A DNA stretch of 64,000 nt from Opitutaceae bacterium (GTDB taxonomy: Bacteria; Verrucomicrobiota; Verrucomicrobiia; Opitutales; Opitutaceae), in assembly GCA_024711005.1 (NCBI GenBank), contig JANJTQ010000009.1, forward strand, positions 1-64,000, given 5' to 3'. The notes under the pieces are model-generated. The model was given only the letters and a program-made list of their open reading frames with translations, was not told where the DNA came from and ran no database searches. The translations under genes were made by a program, and so were the position numbers. Positions 28,208 to 38,776 of this stretch are shown here, piece by piece (position 1 is the stretch's first letter; every line of letters begins with the position of its first letter).

Positions 28208-30940
28208 ATGCGAGCCCCTCGTTGCACCTATCGGATCCAACTGCATGCCGGCTTTACCTTCGATGCCCTGACGGCGCTCGTACCCTATCTCCACGCACTC
28301 GGTGTCTCCGATTGCTATTGTTCCCCGGTTTTTCGGGCAACACCGGGCAGTCGGCACGGGTATGACGTCTGCGATTATCACCTCATCAACCCGGAGCTGG
28401 GCGGGGAAAACGCATTGCGCCGGCTCGCCGATCGTCTGCGTGAACATCGCATGGGACTCTTGCTCGATTTCGTGCCCAACCACATGGGAATCGACGGCCC
28501 GTTCAACCGTTGGTGGCTCGACGTTCTCGAACATGGACTGAACTCCTCCTATGCCCGGTTCTTCGACATTCACTGGAAGGCCAACCACGAGCCCGGCGGC
28601 TCGCGCGTCTTTGCGCCCTTGCTTCCCGAACATTACGGGGTGCTCCTCGAATCCGGCAGACTGCGCCTGGTCTACGAAAACGGAGAACTGACCCTGGCTC
28701 ACGAACAAGCGCGCTTCCCCGTACGTCCGGAGACCTACGCGGATATCCTCCGCCGGATCGTTCCAACCTATACGTCTGTCACGGAACCGCCTTCAAACGC
28801 CCCCAACCCTTTCAAGCAACACCTCGCCGATCTGCTCGCCCAAAAGCCGGAGATGCACGCCGTCCTCGATCGCTGTTTGGACCGCCTCAACGGGACTCCC
28901 GGCGACCCCGGCAGCTTTGATGAGCTCGATCGTATAATCGAGAGCCAGCACTACCGGCTCGCCCGCTGGCAGGCTGGTGCCCACGGCACCAATTACCGGC
29001 GTTTCTTTGCGATCGATACCTTGGTGGGCATGCGCATGGAGGACCCGAAGGTCTTCGAGGAAACCCATGGCCGTCTGCGTGAACTGATTCGCGAGCGGAT
29101 CGTGACAGGACTGCGCATCGACCATGTCGATGGCTTGCGCGATCCGCAGGGTTATCTGGAACGCCTTCAGTCGCTCGCCAGCAACGCGTCCGAGGGCGAC
29201 CCCGCAAGGACACCCGACTCCTTCTACGTGGTTGTGGAAAAAATCCTCGCCGAAGGAGAAACCCTCCCGCCCTCCTGGGCTACCCAAGGCACCACCGGTT
29301 ATGACTTCATCGGTCAGCTTGCCGGCCTCTTCTCCGACTCCCGAAACGAAGAGGCATTCGACGAAATCTACGCGGACTTCACTGGCCGCCGTCCTCCGGA
29401 CTTCGAGTCCGTGGTTTACCAGAAGAAGCGTCTGGTCCTGGACGAAATGTTTGCCAATACCGTGCACACCTTGGCGACGACGCTCGCCGAACACATCGCC
29501 ATCGACCGACGCTGGCGCGACCTGACGCCGACCGAATTGTCGGCTGTCATCCGCGAATTGCTCGCGGGGTTCAGGGTTTACCGCACCTATCGTCGCCAAG
29601 GTCCGGCTTCATCAACCGACCGGGCTGAGATCGAACACGCGGCATCGTCGGCATTGGCGCGCAATCCACGACTCGAGCCCGCGGTCATCCGCTTCGTGCG
29701 CGACGTCTTGCTCGGCGATTACCCGGAACCCGCCGCGGTCCCGGCGCACCGAAACGCCATCAATGACTGGGCGCTCACCTTCCAGCAATACACCGGGGCC
29801 GTCACCGCGAAGGCCGTCGAAGACACCGCCTATTACGCTTTCAATCGTCTGATCGCGCTCAACGAAGTCGGCGGGGCACCGGGCACGTTCGGTGCCAACG
29901 TGAAGGGCTTCCACGAAGCGAACAGCCTGCGGCTTGCCCGGACTCCGCACACGTTGCTCACAACCTCGACCCACGACACCAAGGTCAGCGAAGACGTGCG
30001 CGCCCGGCTCTACGCGCTCTCCGAGATCCCCGATGAATGGCGCGCCTGGCTCGACGAATGGAGCGCGTTGAACGCCGTGCACAAAACCGCCCTCGACGGA
30101 CATCTCGCGCCGGATGCGGACGAAGAATACCGCCTGTACCAAACGCTTCTCGGCGCATGGCCACTGCCTCCGGCCACCCCCGACGACGGCTTTCGTGAAC
30201 GCATCGTCGGTTATCTGCGCAAGGCGGTGAACGAGGCCAAGGTTCACACGAGCATCATCCATCCAAACGACGCCTGGCTCGAAGCCTGCGATCGTTTCGT
30301 GAATGGGTTGCTGGCACCCGACGGAGGGTTTTTCCCGAGTTTTCAATCCGCCGCCGCACGCCTCGCGCGCCTCGGACTGATCAACTCTCTCGCCCAACTC
30401 GTGCTCAAACTCACCGTGCCAGGCGTGCCGGATATTTACCAAGGGAACGAAGCTTGGGACTTCAGCCTCGTCGACCCCGACAATCGGCGCGATGTCGACC
30501 GCTCCGCATCACAGAAGTGGGACGCAACCACCGCGGACACATCCGTCGGCGAACTGTTTGCCCGCTGGGAAACCGGCGAAATCAAATTCGCACTGACCCG
30601 ACGCTTGTTGCGTTTTCGAGGAGAGCATCCGCGGCTCTTCAGCGATGGCGGCTACACACCATTGGAAATTTCGGGAGTCCTCGCCCGTCATCTCGTGGGG
30701 TTCGCGCGGGATGAAGGCGACGACTGCCTCGTCGTGCTTGTGCCGCGGCTTACATCGAGTCTCCCCTGGCCTCCCCTCGAGGCCGCATGGGCCGACACGC
30801 ACGCACAATTGGACCCATCGTGGGGAACGCACTGGACGGACGTTCTCACCGGCGCGCCCATCGAAGCGCGGAAGGACGTTGCGCTACGGGACGCGTTTGC
30901 CGTGCTGCCCGTTGCCGTGCTGCACGCACGTCGTGACTAG
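28208..30940 (+). CDS. treY: Malto-oligosyltrehalose synthase
   Basis: 910 aa; TYRIQLHAGFTFDALTALVPYL, LLLDFVPNHMGID, VTGLRIDHVDGLRDPQGYL, PGVPDIYQGNE. Confidence 0.95.
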   Translation: MRAPRCTYRIQLHAGFTFDALTALVPYLHALGVSDCYCSPVFRATPGSRHGYDVCDYHLINPELGGENALRRLADRLREHRMGLLLDFVPNHMGIDGPFNRWWLDVLEHGLNSSYARFFDIHWKANHEPGGSRVFAPLLPEHYGVLLESGRLRLVYENGELTLAHEQARFPVRPETYADILRRIVPTYTSVTEPPSNAPNPFKQHLADLLAQKPEMHAVLDRCLDRLNGTPGDPGSFDELDRIIESQHYRLARWQAGAHGTNYRRFFAIDTLVGMRMEDPKVFEETHGRLRELIRERIVTGLRIDHVDGLRDPQGYLERLQSLASNASEGDPARTPDSFYVVVEKILAEGETLPPSWATQGTTGYDFIGQLAGLFSDSRNEEAFDEIYADFTGRRPPDFESVVYQKKRLVLDEMFANTVHTLATTLAEHIAIDRRWRDLTPTELSAVIRELLAGFRVYRTYRRQGPASSTDRAEIEHAASSALARNPRLEPAVIRFVRDVLLGDYPEPAAVPAHRNAINDWALTFQQYTGAVTAKAVEDTAYYAFNRLIALNEVGGAPGTFGANVKGFHEANSLRLARTPHTLLTTSTHDTKVSEDVRARLYALSEIPDEWRAWLDEWSALNAVHKTALDGHLAPDADEEYRLYQTLLGAWPLPPATPDDGFRERIVGYLRKAVNEAKVHTSIIHPNDAWLEACDRFVNGLLAPDGGFFPSFQSAAARLARLGLINSLAQLVLKLTVPGVPDIYQGNEAWDFSLVDPDNRRDVDRSASQKWDATTADTSVGELFARWETGEIKFALTRRLLRFRGEHPRLFSDGGYTPLEISGVLARHLVGFARDEGDDCLVVLVPRLTSSLPWPPLEAAWADTHAQLDPSWGTHWTDVLTGAPIEARKDVALRDAFAVLPVAVLHARRD

Positions 30941-31090
30941 TCCGTAGCGATGGAATCGGACATGGCAGCCGAGCACAGGGACAGAGGCGCTGCGCGGCCC
31001 AGTTGTAACCGCAAGAAACTGGGTTGGCGTGGGCCGGGAAGGGCCATGTTTCTTGGGAGGTAACGAGGCTGATTGGTTTCAGCTCCGTTG

Positions 31091-31531
31091 CTACGACGAA
31101 AACACGTCTTCTCTCACCCGGGATGACGTCATTTCGCCAAGCAGTCGATTGCAGCATTCCTGACAATAGCGGCAGGTATCGGCACACGTGGCGCAATGGC
31201 CGTGCATCGACGCATGCGAAAAACATTCGTCGGCGCAGACTTGGCAGGCGAGTACGCAGGCATGCACCTGTGCCTGCACAAGCGAACTGTCGGTCTCGGT
31301 CTGCCGCGTGAGAAGCCGGGCCGTGGTCCCGCAGATATCGGCACAATCCAGATTCGTCCGGATACAGCGAATCAAACGCTCCCTATGCTCGGTTTCTCCG
31401 AGACAGGCATCGGCGCACGAGGTGCAAACCTGCTCGCAAGTGGCCAGCATCGCGACGGCCTCGGCATAGGATTCACGGGAAGTCGGCAGCGCACGAGGGT
31501 GCTGGTTGAGCATAATATCAATGGTTTTCAT
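31091..31531 (-). CDS. Four-helix bundle copper-binding protein (Csp/DUF326-like)
   Basis: Cys-rich CEQVCTSCADACLGE...CIRTNLDCADICGTT...CVLACQVCADECFSH...CATCADTCRYCQECC. Confidence 0.9.
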   Translation of the reverse strand: MKTIDIMLNQHPRALPTSRESYAEAVAMLATCEQVCTSCADACLGETEHRERLIRCIRTNLDCADICGTTARLLTRQTETDSSLVQAQVHACVLACQVCADECFSHASMHGHCATCADTCRYCQECCNRLLGEMTSSRVREDVFSS

Positions 31532-31674
31532 CGGCGGTGGTGGTGCCGGGAATGTTTACCACAACGCCCCGCAAACCGGCATCGGGCCCGCAGCCCAAAC
31601 GGCCACCGGTCAAAATGCCCGTGTCTCTTCCGACGCCGATCGCCAACGCGGTCGGCCCCTCCGAGCCACTCGGC

Positions 31675-32211
31675 CTACGCGGCCCTCCGACGATCCTCGG
31701 TCATCTGCCGCCTGCGGTGGCGGCCAGCGGCGAGGTTGTCCAAAAAACTCGCCAGCGTGGCACTGCTCGCCCCGCGATAGATCCGCTTCAGAATCACCTG
31801 GGCTTGCGGCAACGAACAGAGACATCCGGGAAAGTCGTGTTCATGTTCAAGTGTCGGAACCGTCACGTCCCTCGGCACCGACTCCACGAACAGGTGTTCG
31901 GGGTCGCCGATTCCAGCAAAACAGATCCGCGTCAGCCCATCCTTCGGCGTCACAATCAACTGCCCGGTTTCAAACAGGGCCCGGCTCAACCGGTTCGATG
32001 CCGCCGCTTCAGGCAAGTCGGTCGTTTCCTGTCCCGGGTCCCGTGGGTCCTGGTCCGCAAACGAGGGCGTGTCGCCGCCGGGCGAAACGACGAATCTCGG
32101 CACGCCACCGGTTTCCGGGTCTCCTTCCCGGTTGATGAATATCACCGGTAACATCACATCCTTTTTCTTCCCGGGCTGGTTCGTTCCTGTCGTGCGGACC
32201 CGATTGATCAT
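31675..32211 (-). CDS. Hypothetical protein (start approximate, MINRVRTTG...)
   Basis: ORF between the Csp gene and treZ; no recognised domain. Confidence 0.5.
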   Translation of the reverse strand: MINRVRTTGTNQPGKKKDVMLPVIFINREGDPETGGVPRFVVSPGGDTPSFADQDPRDPGQETTDLPEAAASNRLSRALFETGQLIVTPKDGLTRICFAGIGDPEHLFVESVPRDVTVPTLEHEHDFPGCLCSLPQAQVILKRIYRGASSATLASFLDNLAAGRHRRRQMTEDRRRAA

Positions 32212-32316
32212 TTCGTTTTCTCCTGATTGGCAGACTGCCATGCAGTCTTGGGGTTATTGTTTGACGCGTCTTTTGCGCAGTGGATTTCAAACATGTCACA
32301 AAACGTAAGCGGACGG

Positions 32317-34284
32317 TCATGCGGGACAGGGCAGCGGAAAATCCACTTCCCCGGACGGAGCCGGCTCTCTGGATTCGCACGCAACGGCCTCGGCCACGGC
32401 ACCGTTATCAACCTCGCGCAACAACACCGCGCCAGGAAGACCGACCAGTAAACCTTGGTCGCCGCCACGCCAGACGAGCTGCTTCGGCGATCCGCCGAAA
32501 CAGGGTTCGTTGCTCGCGATCACCAGCCGCCACCGATATCCGTTCGAGGGGCGGGTAAAGGGTTCACCATGCGCAATGCCCTCGTCCCCCTCGGCCACGC
32601 CCGCGAGCAGCAACCAATCGCCTTTGGGATCGCTCCAACGCACGCCGACGAGATGCCCGCCAATCTGTCGCACGGACCAGCGATCCCGTGAGGGCGATTG
32701 GAAAATCTCCTCCTGCGCGCGAAGTTGCAGGCAGTCGCGATAGAGATCGAGGACCTGGCGATGCGGGGTCTCGCAGCGCTCCTCCCAGTTCAATTTCGCG
32801 GAGATAAACGTTTCCCGTTGCTGCGGGTCCGGCATGCGTGCCAGCACGTCCTTCGGATAACGAGCGCCATAGTGGGCGAACTCCTTCAACCGGCTTTCCG
32901 CCATGCCCTCGCCCGCGTTTCCCGGCACGTCGGTGAAATAGGGAAAGGGCGTTCCGGCGGCCCATTCCTGCCCCATAAACAACAGCGGCGTGTAGGGCGA
33001 AAAACACAGCATCATTGAAACCGCGCGATAAGCGGCGGGCGTCACCACATCGTGCAGACGGTCGCCAAGCGGGCGGTTGCCAACCTGGTCGTGGTTCGAG
33101 ATGCAAACAACAAACCGCTCCGGCGGCACATGGCCGGCGGGCGTTCCGCGCGGACGTTTCCAATGCGTGAAAAACTGCCCGTCGTAGAGCCAGCCCTGCG
33201 TCAAGGTCCTCACCCATTCGCCCACCGCGCCCGAATAACTTTTGAAATGCGCTTCCTTCTGCCCCGTCAGTGCGACGCGAATCGTGTGATGAAGATCATC
33301 CGACCAAAGCGCATCGAGTCCCCACCCGGCCTTGCGCGCCGGCGTGATCACGTTGACGTCGTTGCGGTCGTCCTCGGCGATCACCCACGCGTTTCGCGCA
33401 TGGGCCGCGGCCGCGATCTCGGCGACGAGGTGCCGGGGTGAATCGTCGCGGATCGCATGCACCGCATCCACGCGGAGTCCGTCAAAGCGATACTCATCGA
33501 GCCACATGCAGACGTTCTGGACAAAGAATCGCCGCACCGCGGTCTCGTCATAGTTGAATGCCTGTCCCCAGAGGTTGCCTCGCTCCCGATGGAAATAGCC
33601 GTGGGCATACTCGGGCAGCACGTTGCCGCAGGGGCCGATATGGTTGTACACCACATCGATGATCACCGCGAGGTTGCGGGCGTGCGCGGCATCCACCAAC
33701 GCCCGCAGTTCGTCGGGCGTGCCATAACACCGGGCGGGGGCGAACAACGAGACGCCGTCATACCCCCAATTGCGTTCGCCGGGAAAATCGGCGAGCGGCA
33801 TCAGCTCGATCGTGTTCACCCCCAGGGCAGCCAGATTATCCAGCCGCGAAACAGCGGCCGCAAAGGTCCCCTCCGGAGTGAAGGCACCGACATGCAATTC
33901 GTAGATCACCCGCCCGCGAAACGAGGGACGGCGCCACTCGTCGGTTTGCCATGAATACGCGAGCGGATCGATCACTTGCGACGGTCCGGTCACACCGTGC
34001 GGTTGATAGCGCGACGCAGGGTCCGGGAGGAGTTTCCCGTCCACCTCGAACCAGTAGAGGTCACCGGCGCGTCCCCGGGCGTCCGTGCCGAAAAAAGAGC
34101 CTTCGCCATCGGCATCGAGGTCCATCCAACGCGAGTCCCCGTCCCTGTCGATTCGCACGCGCAACGATCGGTGGTCGGGAGCCCAGACGCGGTAAGTCAC
34201 TCCGTCTTCGGAAAGACCGGCTCCCACCGGAGGAAACGTGCCGGCCTCGGCCGCATGAACCAGAGAAAGTAACGGATCACTCAT
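32317..34284 (-). CDS. treZ: Malto-oligosyltrehalose trehalohydrolase
   Basis: VTYRVWAPDHRSLRV, YELHVGAFTPEGTF, IDVVYNHIGPCGN, GLRVDAVHAIRD. Confidence 0.94.
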   Translation of the reverse strand: MSDPLLSLVHAAEAGTFPPVGAGLSEDGVTYRVWAPDHRSLRVRIDRDGDSRWMDLDADGEGSFFGTDARGRAGDLYWFEVDGKLLPDPASRYQPHGVTGPSQVIDPLAYSWQTDEWRRPSFRGRVIYELHVGAFTPEGTFAAAVSRLDNLAALGVNTIELMPLADFPGERNWGYDGVSLFAPARCYGTPDELRALVDAAHARNLAVIIDVVYNHIGPCGNVLPEYAHGYFHRERGNLWGQAFNYDETAVRRFFVQNVCMWLDEYRFDGLRVDAVHAIRDDSPRHLVAEIAAAAHARNAWVIAEDDRNDVNVITPARKAGWGLDALWSDDLHHTIRVALTGQKEAHFKSYSGAVGEWVRTLTQGWLYDGQFFTHWKRPRGTPAGHVPPERFVVCISNHDQVGNRPLGDRLHDVVTPAAYRAVSMMLCFSPYTPLLFMGQEWAAGTPFPYFTDVPGNAGEGMAESRLKEFAHYGARYPKDVLARMPDPQQRETFISAKLNWEERCETPHRQVLDLYRDCLQLRAQEEIFQSPSRDRWSVRQIGGHLVGVRWSDPKGDWLLLAGVAEGDEGIAHGEPFTRPSNGYRWRLVIASNEPCFGGSPKQLVWRGGDQGLLVGLPGAVLLREVDNGAVAEAVACESREPAPSGEVDFPLPCPA

Positions 34285-34323
34285 GACTCGGAACGAAGCA
34301 TGTCCATTGAAGTTGAATCTCCG

Positions 34324-36615
34324 TCAGGCCGACGCGATGGGTCTGAGGAGCGTCGGAGGCACAGCCAGCGGGCCCTTCGCTTTGCTCGTCGGCGAAGGCT
34401 TTCCCGCGGGACGGTCCTTCCGCGGTACAGTCGACTCGTCGGCCGGATTTTTCAAGGTGCGGGCTTCGTCATCGGTGCCCTCCACCTGGACGTAAAGAGC
34501 GGTCGAATGCGCCGGCAGCGGCTGTTCGTCGCCGGCCTCAAAAACGAAGTCGTCGTCGATAAACCCCGCTTCGTCCGCCGTATCGACGAGGCGCCGCCAG
34601 CGAACATGTCCCTTGCCTTTGCCGGGCAGCGCCACCGTCGCGTCTTGCGAGTCGGCATTGAAATAAACGAGGAACGTGTCGTCGCGAACGGGTTCGCCAT
34701 AATAGTCGCGCAAGTCGAGCGAGTCGCCGCACAGCATCACTCCGAACACCTTGGCGAAGCCGGCCTGCCACGCTTCGTCGCTCATCGCGGAACCGTCGGC
34801 GCTCAGCCAATTGATATCCTTCACCCCGTCGCCGCGCAGGTCGTGTCCGCGGAAAAAGTCAGGCTGATGAAAGATTGGATGCTTGAGTCGAAAATCGATG
34901 AGCCGGCTGGTGAAGGTCGTGAGCCGCTGCGCATGCTCGTCACGCGACCAATCGAGCCAGCTGATCTCGTTGTCCTGACAGTAGGCGTTGTTGTTTCCTC
35001 CTTGCGTCGCCCCGTATTCGTCGCCGGCGCGAATCATCGGCACGCCCTGCGAAAGCAACAGCGACGACATAAAATTGCGCATCATTCGGCGGCGCAGCAC
35101 CTGGATTTCCTCCGGTGCATCGAGGCCTTCATGCCCCCAATTGCAGGAGTTGTTGTTGTCGGTGCCGTCCTTGCCCCGCTCGCCGTTCGCCTCGTTGTGT
35201 TTGTCGTTAAACGAGACGAGATCGCGCAAGGTGAAGCCATCATGCGCGGTGATAAAGTTGATGCTGGCCGAGGGTGTTCTGCTGGTGTTCTCGTAGATGT
35301 CGGCACTGCCGCAGAAGCGATAGGCGAAGCGGCTCATCCGGCCATCCTCCCCTTTCCAGTAACGCCGCAGGGTGTCGCGATAACGACCGTTCCATTCCGC
35401 CCAAAGCACCGGGAAATTGCCCACCTGATAACCGCCGTCGCCCAAGTCCCAGGGTTCCGCGATGAGCTTCACCTGCGAGATGATCGGATCCTGTTGAATC
35501 GCATCGAAGAATGCGGAGAGCTTGCTCACGTCGTGCAGTTCGCGCGCGAGCGCCGGCGCGAGATCGAAACGGAAGCCGTCGACATGCATCTCGGTCACCC
35601 AATAGCGCAGACTGTCCATCACCAGCTGGAGCACGCGCGGATGCATCATATTGAGCGTGTTTCCCGTACCGGTGTAATCCATGTAGTAACGTGGATCTTC
35701 ACCAACGAGGCGGTAATAACTGGCGTTGTCGATGCCGCGAAACTCAAGCGTCGGCCCGAAGTGATTGCCCTCCGCGGTGTGGTTGTAGACGACATCCAGA
35801 ATCACCTCGACTCCCGCCGCGTGCAGGCTGTTGACCATCGTCTTGAATTCATAGACTTGGGCGCCTCCGTGACCGACGCTGCAGTAGTCGCCTTCGGGCG
35901 CGAAAAAACCGAGCGTGTTGTAGCCCCAGTAGTCGCCGAGTCCCTGGTCGAGGAGGTGCTTCGATTCGGCATGCTCGTGCACCGGCATCAATTCAAGCGC
36001 GGTCACCCCGAGTTCCTTGAAATACGCGATCGCCTCGGGACTGGAGAGTCCGGCATACGTGCCGCGGATCCTGGCCGGAAGCGCCTCCCACCGCCGGGAG
36101 AATCCTTTCACGTGCAACTCGTAGATGACGCTCTCGTGAAACGGGCGATTAGGCCGGTTGTGGTCGCTCCAGTGGAACACGGTGTCCACGACCACCGCCT
36201 TGGCCGTGATGGCGGCGTTGTCACGATCATCGAACGAGAGGTCCTGATCTTCGTGGCCGATTCGATAACCGAACATTTCGTCCAACCACCGGGGGCTCCC
36301 GCAAACCGCCTTCGCATACGGATCGAGCAAGAGTTTGTTGGGATTGAAACGATGCCCGCTCTTCGGCTCGTAAGGTCCCTCGACCCGGTATCCGTAAAGC
36401 TGGCCGGGCCGCGCCTCGGGCAGGAATCCATGCCAGACATAACCGGTGCGCTCGGTCAGGCGGATACGGGCGGTTTCAGACCCGTCGGACTCGTCGAACA
36501 GGCAGAGTTCGACTCCGGTCGCGTTCTCGGAAAACAGAGTAAAATTAACCCCCGATCCCGTCCACGTGGCCCCGAGAGGGTAACTGTATCCTTTCCAGAG
36601 TTTGAACGCAGTCAT
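34324..36615 (-). CDS. glgX: Glycogen debranching enzyme GlgX/TreX
   Basis: YPLGATWTGSGVNFTLFSENATGVELCLFD, YELHVKGFSRR, VILDVVYNHTAEGN, GFRFDLAPALARE. Confidence 0.95.
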   Translation of the reverse strand: MTAFKLWKGYSYPLGATWTGSGVNFTLFSENATGVELCLFDESDGSETARIRLTERTGYVWHGFLPEARPGQLYGYRVEGPYEPKSGHRFNPNKLLLDPYAKAVCGSPRWLDEMFGYRIGHEDQDLSFDDRDNAAITAKAVVVDTVFHWSDHNRPNRPFHESVIYELHVKGFSRRWEALPARIRGTYAGLSSPEAIAYFKELGVTALELMPVHEHAESKHLLDQGLGDYWGYNTLGFFAPEGDYCSVGHGGAQVYEFKTMVNSLHAAGVEVILDVVYNHTAEGNHFGPTLEFRGIDNASYYRLVGEDPRYYMDYTGTGNTLNMMHPRVLQLVMDSLRYWVTEMHVDGFRFDLAPALARELHDVSKLSAFFDAIQQDPIISQVKLIAEPWDLGDGGYQVGNFPVLWAEWNGRYRDTLRRYWKGEDGRMSRFAYRFCGSADIYENTSRTPSASINFITAHDGFTLRDLVSFNDKHNEANGERGKDGTDNNNSCNWGHEGLDAPEEIQVLRRRMMRNFMSSLLLSQGVPMIRAGDEYGATQGGNNNAYCQDNEISWLDWSRDEHAQRLTTFTSRLIDFRLKHPIFHQPDFFRGHDLRGDGVKDINWLSADGSAMSDEAWQAGFAKVFGVMLCGDSLDLRDYYGEPVRDDTFLVYFNADSQDATVALPGKGKGHVRWRRLVDTADEAGFIDDDFVFEAGDEQPLPAHSTALYVQVEGTDDEARTLKNPADESTVPRKDRPAGKPSPTSKAKGPLAVPPTLLRPIASA

Positions 36616-36740
36616 TGGGAGAACGCCGGGGCCGCAGGGGTTTTACTCATAAGGAAGAGCCTAGTCAGGAACGGCATCGGCGTCATGCGGGTCCGCCCCC
36701 GCCCGCCGAGTGGGAGTTTTACCGCTATGTGGCGGATCGA

Positions 36741-37889
36741 TCAGTTCGGGCTTGCAGCCAAACATGTTTCCAGAAAAGCGAGCACGGCTTTCTCTTCCGC
36801 ACTCAAGTCCGCCCGGGCCGTGTGCAGTTCGGTCGCCGCCCGGGCCCTCAGCACGCGGACGGTTTTTCCGTCGAGGTAGCTGTCCATGATTGCGGGATGA
36901 ATATAACACTTCCGGCAGATCGCGGGGGTGTTGCCGAGCCGGCGGGCAACGATCCCGATTGCCGCGACGAGATTCCGTCGCGCCTGTGCACGGCTCCTGA
37001 AACGCTCGAACTCCCGCAAGGCAAGCGCGGCCAGCACCGTGCCGGCCCACGTGCGAAAATCCTTGGCGGAAAACTCCGCTCCGGCGATTTCGCGCAAATA
37101 GGCGTTCACATCGGTCGAGGAAATTTTCTGACGCCTCCCGTTGTCATCGACGTACTGAAACAGCTCCTGCCCCGGGAGCTCTTGGGTGCGACGAACGATC
37201 CGCGCAAGCCGCGGATCCTCGAGATCGATCTCATGTCGCTTCCCGCCCTTGCCACGAAAATTGAAGTGCAAGACCTCCCCTTTCACCGCGACGTGCCGGT
37301 CACGCATCGTGCTCAGGCCGACGGAACGGTTCTGCTTCAGATACTCTTCATTGCCGATGCGAACGAGCGTGGTTTCCAGCAGGCGCACCATCGCTGCGAG
37401 AACTTTCTCCCTCCCCAGACCGGTCATGTGCAGATCGCGGGCAACGCGTCGACGAATACGTGGTAACGCCCGGCCAAAGGCGATCGTCCGGCTGAACTTC
37501 GCGCCATCGCGAGTTTCCCTCCACTTGGGATGGTAACGGTACTGCTTCCGCCCGCGTTGATCGCGTCCGGTGGCTTGAAGATGTCCGTGCACATCGGGAG
37601 AAATCCATACATCCGTCCACGCCGGCGGAATCGCGAGACTTCGAATGCGCTTCAACGTGGCGTCGCCGTTGAAACGACGCCCCTGCGCGTTCATGTAAAC
37701 AAAACCGCGTCCCGCTCGTCGCCGGGTGATCCCGGGCGTTTCATCGGTCACATAACACAGCCCCGCTTCATCGGCGGCGACCTGCGCCTCCGCCACGATC
37801 GCGGAGGCAACCGGCGTTTCGTTCCGCGGTGGTGTCCTGTGTTGGGAACGCCTGCGCCGGACTGCGGACGACGATGACATGGACTTCAA
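36741..37889 (-). CDS. DNA topoisomerase IB (poxvirus-type)
   Basis: RRAGRGFVYMNAQGRRF, IPPAWTDVWISPDVHGHLQATGRDQRGRKQYRYH, AKDFRTWAGTVLA, Tyr motif CYIHPAIMDSYL. Confidence 0.93.
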   Translation of the reverse strand: MKSMSSSSAVRRRRSQHRTPPRNETPVASAIVAEAQVAADEAGLCYVTDETPGITRRRAGRGFVYMNAQGRRFNGDATLKRIRSLAIPPAWTDVWISPDVHGHLQATGRDQRGRKQYRYHPKWRETRDGAKFSRTIAFGRALPRIRRRVARDLHMTGLGREKVLAAMVRLLETTLVRIGNEEYLKQNRSVGLSTMRDRHVAVKGEVLHFNFRGKGGKRHEIDLEDPRLARIVRRTQELPGQELFQYVDDNGRRQKISSTDVNAYLREIAGAEFSAKDFRTWAGTVLAALALREFERFRSRAQARRNLVAAIGIVARRLGNTPAICRKCYIHPAIMDSYLDGKTVRVLRARAATELHTARADLSAEEKAVLAFLETCLAASPN

Positions 37890-37984
37890 ATTAACCGTCG
37901 TCGCGGCGTTGCGCCATCGGGTGTTTCACTTGGCAAAGACGTGCCGCCCGCGCCCCCTTAAGCAGCACGGTGATCACCCGTGGC

Positions 37985-38557
37985 TCAACGGGCTTCCTTG
38001 TGACGCTTGGCCTCCTCCAGATGCTCCTTGAGCTTCGGCAGCGCATCGCGGGCGAATCCGGCGATTTCAGGATCGCTCGACTTCGCGCCCTTTTCGAAGA
38101 GCTCCAAGACGTCCTTGTGATCGGAAACCATCTCGTCGATGTAGTCTTCGTCGAGCGTCTCCGACTGTTCGCTCCACTTTTCAACGAGGTCCACCTGCTT
38201 GTCCTCGGCCGGCAAGGAGACGCCTTTGCGATCGGCCAACGCCTTCAACTCCTTTCGCAAAGCCGCGTGGTCCTTGATCACCCTGCGGGCAAAATCACGC
38301 ACGGCCGGTTTGGTCACGTTGGGCAGCACGGTTTCCGAAACGACGATCTCCTTCGTCCCGGACTCGGTCGCCTTCTCCAAGAACACCCGATCGCTCCGTT
38401 TTACGATATCCCCGTGCGTCGTCACCCCGGGCTCGTGATAACCGGCGGGCGGAGGTTGAGGCGGCGTTGAAGGGGTGTCCTGAGCAACGAGGAGGGAGAC
38501 CGGAAAAACGGCGGCGCATGCCGCGAAAAAACGGTAAAAACCGAGGTGCGTATTCAT
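37985..38557 (-). CDS. DUF4142-domain secreted protein
   Basis: FLEKATESGTKEIVVSE...VRDFARRVIKDHAALRKELKALA. Confidence 0.8.
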   Translation of the reverse strand: MNTHLGFYRFFAACAAVFPVSLLVAQDTPSTPPQPPPAGYHEPGVTTHGDIVKRSDRVFLEKATESGTKEIVVSETVLPNVTKPAVRDFARRVIKDHAALRKELKALADRKGVSLPAEDKQVDLVEKWSEQSETLDEDYIDEMVSDHKDVLELFEKGAKSSDPEIAGFARDALPKLKEHLEEAKRHKEAR

Positions 38558-38776
38558 ATGCAGGTATTGGTCGTCGGGGTCCGTGCCCGGTTCCGCAGTC
38601 GTGCGGAAAAATGGCCGGCCCCCATGTTGCCGACGGAAGAAATCATGAGGGGCACCCCGGATATACAGCCATCCCTCGGGTTGAAGCGGGTAACCGGGAT
38701 TCCCGGCGGAGAGGCGTTCACTCGGGAGGTGAACCCATCACTTGCTTCAACTCACCTCTGCACATTAGTTCCAGAC

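Noticed and set aside
34300-36879. 859-aa plus-strand ORF opposite glgX
   Set aside because: Antisense shadow ORF in high-GC sequence; glgX on the other strand has clear family motifs
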